Assembly: GCA_032719365.1 (NCBI GenBank)
Contig: CM064867.1
Coordinates: forward strand, 61,812,136-61,876,135
Direction: 5' to 3'
Origin: Prinsepia uniflora
Taxonomy: Eukaryota > Streptophyta > Magnoliopsida > Rosales > Rosaceae
Length of the DNA: 64,000 nucleotides
This document shows positions 56,255 through 64,000 of the stretch, piece after piece (position 1 is the stretch's first letter; each line of letters opens with the position of its first letter). The notes under the pieces were generated by a model, which did no database searches, had not been told where the DNA came from, and was given only the letters and a program-made list of their open reading frames with translations. The translations under genes were made by a program, and so were the position numbers.

Positions 56255-59062
56255 TGACAGGACCAATCCCAACTAGACCTCGATAACTGTGCCCGGTCCT
56301 GCTCCCGTCTGACAAGTCGACTGAAATCCCGAAAGTACCCTTCAGCCCCTGTCAGACCAGGGATAACTGCATTGATTTCTGCTCATGCCTCCGCCTTGTA
56401 ATCCGCCCCGAGTATCGTGCCACGGCCTGGAGGGTCATCAAAAACAAAGGTGTGAGTGGAAAAAAATATATTCGTTAAAACACATTTGAAACAGACATCC
56501 TTTACCCTCCAATTTTGCAAATCACGCATGCATAGGGAAAAACAGATGAAACACAAATACTGGCTTTTCAGCCAAACCATATAATAAGTCAAATTCCCGG
56601 CTTTCAGGCCAAACCATGAAAACATAGTCACCTGGCCACACGGACCAAAACTCGTACTCAATACCAGTATGTAACCACAATCAACATCAAATAGTACTAT
56701 GCACAAAGTCAACAATCAATTACTCAATCAATCAATCAATCAATCCGCACTATACACAAGTGCACAAACCATCACACCGGCACTACGCGTAGGCCAACCT
56801 CTAGCCACACTCTCGGGATCAGACACCTCTTGGCTCAACCCTCGGGCTCAGTCACATCTGGGCGAACACATCCCCAGGCTCAGACACATCCGAGTGGTAC
56901 ATCCAGGCTCAGTCGCATCCGAGAAGTTGGCTTACCATACTACTCACAATCATACCATCATATCCCCAAGCTCCGGCCGACTAGGTAATCCCTTAGCTCC
57001 GACCGTCTGGGCATCCACAATCACAATCACAATGCAAACCATCCGGGATTATATCCTAAAACATATTAATCAAATCTATGACTCAATCCAAGTCAAATCA
57101 TTACCAACCGGGACTCAAGCCCAAATATCCTTTACACGTAATTCCGTAAAATCACATAGAAAACATTATAATAATCCAGAAATCATTCTTAACTCATTAA
57201 TTCATCAAAATATCCATTTTGAAATCATTTTGACTCCGGGCCTAGCCCAAAATATCATTTACACCTTTCTCGTAAAACGTGCCCGAATTACCGATTAAAA
57301 TAATCATTAAATCATAAATAATCATCCAAACAAATCATGACATCATTGCAAACCAAATCATGCAATCAATCATGTAAAACATTTAACTATGCATGCATAT
57401 CAAGTTATAAAACAAACGTCCACTCACACACCGTCTGATTGCTCGTTTCCCGCGCTGCACGCGTTTCCGTAATTTCCGACACTTGTCAGGAATCTCGAAT
57501 CCTGTCCACAATCATTATGTAGGGTTACTAACAAGTCACTTTACATCATATCATTTTCCCATAATTTTCCGGGAATTTAATATTAATTAAATACGTAACG
57601 TAAATCTTTGGACCCTCGAAACAATATCGAAACGGTGTCCGATTGACTCGAAACCAAAACCAAAATGTTCGTTACATTGTATAGAGTAAAACACCTGTTG
57701 GATACTTTCCCAGAAAACCACCACGCGCCCTCACGCACCGCCGCAAGCGGCTGCGCGTGAGTCCACGCGCTGTGCTACGGTAACCGTGAACAGTTCCCTT
57801 CCTTACCCGTTTCTCTGATAAACGGAGCCTACAACCCGCGATCAGAACCGGTTCGTTCTCTACTAATTCTGACTCAATTTTATCGTTTCTTTCACTTATT
57901 ACCATCTATTCCATGTTTACAATCGATCTGTGGTTTCAATTTCATAATTTAAACCCTAGAATCTCTCGACTTAAGATGAACATCCGACGGGTTCCACCCA
58001 ATTTCATACTGTTTAGTTCAATTGATTGTGCAGGAAGCATTCTATAGTCATTCTAAGCATCAATTCAATGCCAATTGCAAGAACCCTTACCTCAAGGTAT
58101 CTGAACTCAACCTCCAAAATTTACAGACGTCGCGGGGTCTGTTCCTGATCAATTCATCGCCAATTTCTTGCCCAATCAATTTGGTTCACTTCGTTGAGCT
58201 CCCGGAAGATGAAATAGATTGTCAATTCCAATCGAAACTGTCTAAGAATTTAAATTCGATATTTATGAATTTAGGTGTATTTTCGGGTATTTTCCGTACA
58301 ATTCAACAATGGTTTTCTTCGTTTTCTTTCATCTTTTTCTCACACAATTCACACTTTCTCTCTGTTCACTCTCCATTCATCAAAATCACTCAATCTTGGA
58401 CGAATTCGAATACACAAGGGGCGGTTTTGGTTGTTCTCTATTTTCCTGTTCAATGAACAGTACCCAAGCTAATTATATGTTTTAAATGAGTTAATTAAGC
58501 CTAATGGCAATCACATGCCACTAATCTTCATCTAATGGTGACAAATGTCACCTAAACATACATCCTTAGCCACTTTAGCTTAATCCACATTGATTCACAT
58601 GATAATCATCATCTTCACCGTCCTACTTAAATTTACCATTTTACCTTTGTTAAAACAAATTACCATATTGCCCCTGAACTTTCCAAACCCATAACTTTTT
58701 CGTTCGGACTCCGATTGACGCATGACGCCTGTCTACGGATTCAGCGTCCTGAGACCTATCCAACGGTATTCCCGGAAAGTCCAAACAAGGTCCCGATCAA
58801 AAAGTCAACTTTCGGCCCCTTTTTACCAATTTACCAAATTGCCCTTAAACTTCCGAACGTCAAAACTTTATCCTCGAATGTCGGAATTGGGCGTGCCACC
58901 TGTCTATGAACTCGTGACGTCCCTAGCTACGTCAAGGTCATCGGTCAAAGTCCGTTTGACCGCTCAAATCAAAAGTCAACTTTTTGCCCGATTCCAAGGG
59001 CAAAATCGTCCTTTTCCTCAAATTTTCCAAATTTTCATGTTTCGAATTTCCGGGGCGTCACA
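56255..59062 (-). mobile_element. 3' LTR of a gag-only element (minus strand), 2808 bp
   Basis: Starts TGACAGGACCAATCCC, ends ...TCCGGGGCGTCACA, followed by its PPT. First half about 98% like 60634-62128 by eye. Contains GGAGGGTCAT, GTGAGTGGA (56451-56459), ACCCTCC, a hairpin array (56570-57260), GCATGCAT (about 57392), GTCCACTCAC (about 57418), CACGCG repeats (57720-57770) and two U3 modules (boxes about 58728 and 58893). A 199-residue ORF here recurs in the other LTR only because the LTRs are duplicates. Confidence 0.9.
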
Positions 59063-59737
59063 ACCTTCCCCCCTTAAGGAATTTCGCCCCCGAAATTCAA
59101 ACAACCTCTCCAACAACCATGAAGACTCAAGTCACATCCAGTTAAATACCTCGGGTTTCCACGTGAACCCTCACTCGTTAGGTACAACCATAACCACTCT
59201 TTCTATCTTTCCCAGGTCATCCGGAGCCCTCATAACACATCATGACTCATTCCGAGTCCTAAGCCAACTCTTGACTCCTGTTGAGTCCAAATTCAATGTC
59301 TCGACTCCTCTCGAGTCCAAAATCAACATGTACTAATATCAATGCCACTATTGGCATATTCGGTCACCTAGCACACGTCTCTAGGCGAACCACATCCTAT
59401 TCAGGATCTTGCAAAACACACTAACTCAAGTCCGGACTCCCCCTGAGTCCTATTCGATATCTAATATCCGAAGATCACATCTCCGACCCCCTATCCTCGG
59501 GTCAAGTTTCTCTTGGGCCTACCATGCCCATCTATAGATCATCTCGTTATTGTAAACAACCATTCGGACCAACACAAGTCCGACACAACAAGATCACATG
59601 ATACCATATCCTCATCAAAATCAACCATCCGAAGCAAATACAAGTCCGACATAAGCAAAACATATAATACAATATAACAACACGAGTATATATCACAAAA
59701 TATTTACAAGGCATCGCGAAATCATATAACATTACAT
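59063..59737 (-). other. Noncoding spacer between PPT and gag of the gag-only element
   Basis: PPT (minus strand CTTAAGGGGGGAAGGT, 59063-59078) then noncoding DNA. Short inverted repeats recur: GACTCattccGAGTC (about 59244), GACTCctgttGAGTC (about 59273), GACTCctctcGAGTC (about 59300), GGACTCccccTGAGTCC (about 59434), TTCGGACcaacacaaGTCCGA (about 59563). No pol sequence is present between gag and PPT. Confidence 0.7.
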
Positions 59738-60589
59738 TTATTCCCAACTACGCTTAAGTCGATAGGGACAGTTCCTTCGCAAATGCCCAAATTCCCTACA
59801 ATAGTGACAGAGGGCAGTACTAAGGCGATTTGCTCTACCATGCTGTTTACTCATTGACTGGGTTAAAATCCTATTTAATTGAACCACTGCCTGGGGTCGC
59901 GATACAAGGGAATGAAGACTAACTCTCTTTGATGTTTCCTGACTTACTGGTTCAGTAACGTGACGCTCTCGACGTCGTCCAGAACTCAAAGATTGTTCTT
60001 GCACAGGTAGACTAGCCTCCACTCGGATAGCAGCATCAGATAATTCTCTCAGAGTGGAATACGAGCCTACAGTCACAACGCTTCGTATTGCATTCCTCAA
60101 TCCCTGCTCAAATCTCCGACACTTATCCTCCTCAGTTGTTACATACATAGGAGCAAAACTAGATAAGTGCAAGAATTTCTGTTCATAGTCGATCACTGAC
60201 AGATTTCCCTGCTGCAATTGGAGGAATTCAACCTCTTTAGCATTCCTAAAGGAGCGGGGGTAAAACCGATCCAAAAATCGCTCCCGGAATGTTTCCTATG
60301 CCAAGGTATGAGCATCCCATCCAGTCAATTGTAACCCATGCCACCACCTATACGCATAGCCATCCAAAAGAAAAGTGGCTAATAACACCATGTTCTTCGA
60401 GGGACACCTCATGACTTCAAAAATTCTTTCCAAACGAGTGATCCAATCATAGGCACCATCCGGGCCCGAATCACCGCAAAACACAGTGGCCCCCAACCGT
60501 TGAGCTCTCTCAATATCTGGGCTTTCTCTAACCCAATCCTCGTCTATCTTATCTTCAGGCCGTGCACGGGGCGCACGTCGCAGAGGCAT
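59738..60589 (-). pseudogene. gag: gag of the minus-strand element, one internal stop
   Basis: Starts at the ATG at 60589 (MPLRRAPRARPEDKIDEDW), 30 bases after the PBS. Core motifs: YDWITRLERIFEVMRCPSKN, YRWWHGLQLTGWDAHTL, FLDRFYPRSFRNAKEVEFLQ, GNLSVIDYEQKFLHLSSFAP and EEDKCRRFEQGLRNAIRS. A CCHC knuckle, CHYCREFGHLRRNC, lies near the end. One TAG at 60296-60298 (minus) interrupts it. The protein would be shorter than the related plus-strand gag (337 codons) and ends soon after the knuckle; no protease or RT follows. Any mobility would need pol from another element (inference). Confidence 0.85.
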
Positions 60590-60618
60590 GACGTAACAAC
60601 AGAAATCAAGAACCAAAT

Positions 60619-60630
60619 GCTCTGATACCA
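60619..60630 (-). other. Primer-binding site (initiator tRNA-Met)
   Basis: Minus strand TGGTATCAGAGC, 3 bases from the 5' LTR border at 60634. Same primer type as the element at 30837. Confidence 0.9.
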
Positions 60631-60633
60631 ATT

Positions 60634-62128
60634 TGACAGGACCAATCCCAACCGGACCTCGATAACTGTGCCCGGTCCTGCTCCCATCTGACAAGTCGAC
60701 TGAAATCCCGAAAGTACCCTTCAACACCTGTCAGACCAGGGATAACTGCACTGATTTCTGCTCATGCCTCCGCCTTGTAATCCGCCCCGAGTATCGTGCC
60801 ACGGCCTGGAGGGTCATAAAAAACAAAGGTGTGAGTGGACAAAAATATATTCGTTAAAACACATTTGAACCATACATCTTTTACCCTCCAGTTTTACAAA
60901 TCACGCATGCATAAGGAAAAACAGATGAAACACAAATACTGGCTTTTCAGCCAAACCATATAATAAGTCAAATTCCCGGCTTTCAGGCCAAACCATGAAA
61001 ACATAGTCACCTGGCCACACGGACCAAAACTCGTACTCAATACCAGTATGTAACCACAATCAACATCAAATAGTACTATGCACAAAGTCAACAATCAATT
61101 ACTCAATCAATCAATCAATCAATCCGCACTATTCACAAGTGCACAAACCATCACACCGGCACTATGCGTAGGCCAACCCCTAGCCACACTCTCGGGATCA
61201 GACACCTCTTGGCTCAACCCTCGGGCTCAGTCACATCTGGGCGAACACATCCCCAGGCTCAGACACATCCGAGTGGTACATCCAGGCTCAGTCGCATCCG
61301 AGAAGTTGGCTTACCATACTACTCACAATCATACCATCATATCCCCAAGCTCTGGCCGACTAGGTAATCCCCTAGCTCCGACCGTCTGGGCATCCACAAT
61401 CACAATCACAATGCAAACCATCCGGGATTATATCCTAAAACATATTAATCAAATCTATGACTCAATCCAAGTCAAATCATTACCAACCGGGACTCAAGCC
61501 CAAATATCCTTTACACGTAATTCCGTAAAATCACATAGAAAACATTATAATAATCCAGAAATCATTATTAACTCATTAATTCATCAAAATATCCATTTTG
61601 GAATCATTTTGACTCCGGGCCTAGCCCAAAATATCATTTACACCTTTCTCGTAAAACGTGCCCGAATTACCGATTAAAATAATCATTAAATCATAAATAA
61701 TCATCCAAACAAATCATGACATCATTGCAAACCAAATCATACAATCAATCATGTAAAACATTTAACTATGCATGCATATCAAGTTATAAAACAAACGTCC
61801 ACTCACACACCGTCTGATTGCTCATTTCCCGCGCTGCACGCATTTCCGTAATTTCCGACACTTGTCAGGAATCTCGAATCCTGTCCACAATCATTATGTA
61901 GGGTTACTAACAAGTCACTTTACATCATATCATTTTCCCATAATTTTCCAGGAATTTAATATTAATTAAATACGTAACGTAAATCTTTGGACCCTCGAAA
62001 CAATATCGAAACGGTGTCTGATTGACTCGAAACCAAAACCAAAATGTCTGTTACACTGTATAGAGTAAAACACATGTTGGATACTTTCCCAAAAAAGCCA
62101 CCACGTGCCTTCACGCGCCGCCGCAAGC
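60634..62128 (-). mobile_element. 5' LTR of the gag-only element, truncated
   Basis: Starts TGACAGGACCAATCCC and follows the 3' LTR copy closely to 'cgccgccgcaagcg', then stops about halfway (1495 of about 2808 bp). What follows is the end of a plus-strand LTR. The outer TSD partner (TCCCA at 56250-56254) is lost with the deletion. Confidence 0.85.
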
Positions 62129-62206
62129 GTGAAAATCTTCGTGTCAGACGGGAGCATGACATATCCCGCGTTAATCCCGTGGGGATTGGGATGGGTCGTG
62201 CCATGC
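62129..62206 (+). mobile_element. Terminal fragment of a plus-strand LTR
   Basis: 'gtgtcagacgggagcatgac' then '...ggattgggatgggtcgtgcca', the usual plus-strand LTR end (GTGTCA changed to GTGCCA). It is probably the far part of the LTR interrupted at 56254. The next 25 bp (62207-62231) are unassigned. Confidence 0.65.
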
Positions 62207-62231
62207 CCGGCATCCTGACTGACGTCATATG

Positions 62232-62924
62232 TGTAAGACCCGTGTCCTAGAGGGAACGATGAACAATCCCACATTCCTGCGAGGGGGAATGGTCTGGGAG
62301 AGGATGGTGGTGTGCCTTAAAGGTGTAGGCACACACCTATCTAACACTAGGCCTTTTGGGAGCTCAAGTGGCTTTGGGGGGGATTGGAATCCCAAAGTTA
62401 AGTGAGTTGAGGCTGGTGCAATTCCATGATGGGTGACCCCCTGGGAAGTTGCACCATGAGCTCCCGAAAACAAAACCGTGAGGGCGAGGCCCAAAGCGGA
62501 CAATATGGTGCTAGATGAGTCGGGTCCTGACCGAGTAGGGCCAGGTCCTGACAATTTGGTATCAGAGCCAGACCCCGACTGGGAAGTGTGCCAGCGAGGA
62601 CGCTGGGCCCTAAGGGGGGTGGATTTAAGACCCGTGTTCTGGAGGGAACGATGAACAATCCCACATTCCTGTGAGGGAGAATGGTCTGGGAGAGGACGGT
62701 GGTGTGCCTTATAGGTGTAGGCACACACCTATCTAGCACTAGGCCTTTTGGGAGATCCAGTGGCTTTGGGGGGATTGGAACCCCAAAGTTAAGCGAGTTG
62801 AGGCTGGTGCAATTCCATGATGGGTGACCCCCTGGGAAAGTTGCACCATGAGCTCCCGAAAACAAAACCGTGAGGGTGAGGCCCAAAGCGGACAATATGG
62901 TGCTAGATGAGTCGGGTCCTGACA
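62232..62924 (+). mobile_element. TRIM (terminal-repeat retrotransposon in miniature), 693 bp
   Basis: 5' LTR 62232-62553 (TGTAAGACCCGTG...GGTCCTGACA, 322 bp), PBS TGGTATCAGAGCCA (62557-62570, initiator tRNA-Met), a 70-bp internal region, PPT AAGGGGGGTGGA (62612-62623), 3' LTR 62624-62924 (301 bp). The 21-bp length difference is exactly one extra 'cgagtagggccaggtcctgac' at the end of the 5' LTR. No coding capacity; long overlapping ORFs on the other strand are chance. Flanks ATATG and CAGAT do not match, so no TSD. Confidence 0.9.
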
Positions 62925-64000
62925 CAGATTGTCCTTCAATTCTAACCCAAATCTGATTCCGATTATTCCTATCTCATCGTCTAACTGGCTAGAATCGATT
63001 GATGGACTTAAATCCTAGAAAATGGCTTCAATTTTTACCTATGAACGTGTGAACAATAATGGAAACTTGCATCCGTGCTCTGCCATCGACTCTGGCCACC
63101 TTAGACCTCGATTCTGATCCCAATCTACTTGTATGTCCACCAGGAATCCATCCCCATCATTAGAACCGATAAACAACACCAAAAAACCAATTTTCGAATT
63201 TGCACCTAACCTCACCGTTTCGGTCTCCGGCCGCCTCAAGCCACCAAACTTCTCGAAATTGATCCAAATGCACTCGTCTGAGTCCTAAGAACACTTTAGG
63301 ATCATCCAACTCAATCGGCAATGTCACAAAATGGTTTCCCAAAAATGGACTTAAAACGGGTTACGGGTTACCGTCGTCGTGGCCACCGCCATGGCTACTG
63401 ACCTCAGCCCTTTCCAACTCTCAGTCTCTCTATATCTCGTTCAATTACTCATTCCCTTAGCCTCTCACATGATCACAGAGAAAGGTATGGTAGTAGGGTG
63501 GTATGTGTTTGCTTGTTTAGTTGTGTGCTTGGGTTAAGAGAAAATGAAAGAATGATGCATGGGAAAGATAAGAGAAATATGAGTGAATTAAAAAATATAA
63601 AACAATAAAACTACCCAATCAAACATAGATCCAAAATTTAGGGGAAATGACTAATGGGATGTGACACTTGTCACTCATCCAAGGGCCCCACATTAATTAA
63701 TCAGCCAATCATAATTAAGTATTATTTAATTCGTATCCCAAGGCATTAATTATACCAATTTCGATCCCGTGACCATAATTTCTCCATTCGATGTCCGATT
63801 TTGACGTGCCACCAGTTTACGGACTTTAATGTCATGACCTATGTAACGGTCCTCGGTCCTCGTACGTTTGACTCCCCGAGTCAAAAGTCAACATTTTGCC
63901 CAATTATAGGGGCAAAACGTTCATTTTACACTGTCCGTCTAAATTCTCTCAACTAATCAGGGATTAGTCACATTAATTCATAATTAATTAATATTTAATC
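62925..64000 (-). mobile_element. Minus-strand LTR fragment running off the window
   Basis: Leader/promoter-like sequence, then 'tgacacttgtcactcatcc' (about 63663), U3 box 'gacgtgccaccagtttacgg' (about 63805), 'aaagtcaacattttgccc' and 'aactaatcagggattagtc'. The expected terminal 'gggacgggtcattaca' would follow just past 64000. It differs too much from 57900-59062 to be the rest of the gag-only element's 5' LTR. Confidence 0.7.

Noticed and set aside
56699..57298. 199-residue ORF, nearly repeated at 61078-61677
   Set aside because: The match exists because the two loci are the LTRs of one element. Composition follows the hairpin array, no start context or domain, and the copies are too alike to show protein-level constraint.
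62225..62925. Overlapping 167- and 175-residue minus-strand ORFs
   Set aside because: They run across both LTRs of the TRIM and repeat each other because the LTRs repeat; TRIMs have no coding capacity.
62925..64000. Rest of the gag-only element's 5' LTR after the TRIM
   Set aside because: Too different from the equivalent part of its 3' LTR (57900-59062), whereas the first halves are about 98% alike; more likely another LTR.
1..64000. Host protein-coding gene, rRNA or tRNA gene
   Set aside because: All recognisable protein motifs belong to retrotransposons, and no tRNA cloverleaf or rRNA sequence was seen.

Overview
This window is intergenic DNA from a flowering plant, probably a dicot; the species cannot be told from the sequence. 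I found no intact host gene. Almost everything recognisable is LTR retrotransposon of the Ty3/gypsy superfamily: a TAT-clade element, an Athila-clade element, a Tekay/Del-type chromovirus, many long (2.3-3.4 kb) solo, partial or broken LTRs related to the chromovirus LTRs, and one 0.7 kb TRIM. Primer-binding sites (initiator tRNA-Met for the chromoviruses and TRIM, tRNA-Asp-like for Athila), polypurine tracts, zinc knuckles, protease, RT, RNase H and integrase motifs are all readable.

The elements are nested, and 5-bp target-site duplications (TSDs) prove several steps. The oldest layer is a minus-strand TAT element from about 2791 (its 3' LTR) to about 55985. Its RNase H/integrase is at 54872-55985 and 43551-44114 (minus strand). 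A convergent antisense ORF with a 'putative gypsy-type transposon' (Transposase_28) domain is at 3830-5643 and 40945-42560 (plus strand). A minus-strand LTR (5644-6013, 26114-26539, 29206-30836, 40603-40944) splits that antisense ORF. It was itself split by an Athila element (6014-26113), an LTR (26540-29205) and a complete chromovirus (30837-40602, TSD GTAAC). The Athila element carries solo LTRs at 8367-11243 (TSD GTTTG) and 13936-17337 (TSD CGTAG) and a plus-strand LTR at 19576-22451. The TAT integrase is split by a minus-strand solo LTR (44115-54871, TSD GGGTG), which is split in turn by a pol-less element (45445-50878, TSD TCTAC) and another LTR (51444-54409).

The right end (55986-64000) holds a broken plus-strand LTR, a minus-strand gag-only element with two LTRs about 98% alike (56255-62128), a TRIM (62232-62924) and another LTR that runs off the window.

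The coding regions are all damaged by stops, frameshifts or insertions. The 30837-40602 element is structurally complete, but its gag-pol has six stops or frameshifts and a Tyr where RNase H expects a catalytic Asp.

The most unusual signal is not a gene. The chromovirus-type LTRs, and the pol-less spacers, carry arrays of short inverted repeats (4-8 bp stems, 3-12 nt loops) every 20-45 bp. Stem sequence differs from unit to unit and LTR to LTR, but both arms change together (GGGC/GCCC, GGACC/GGTCC, GGATT/AATCC, GAGT/ACTC, CTCCAG/CTGGAG, CCCCAG/CTGGGG). The arrays lie between two ATGCATGCAT boxes and an inverted GTGAGTGGAC/GTCCACTCAC pair. The covariation suggests a conserved structure, in RNA or cruciform DNA, whose role I cannot assign.
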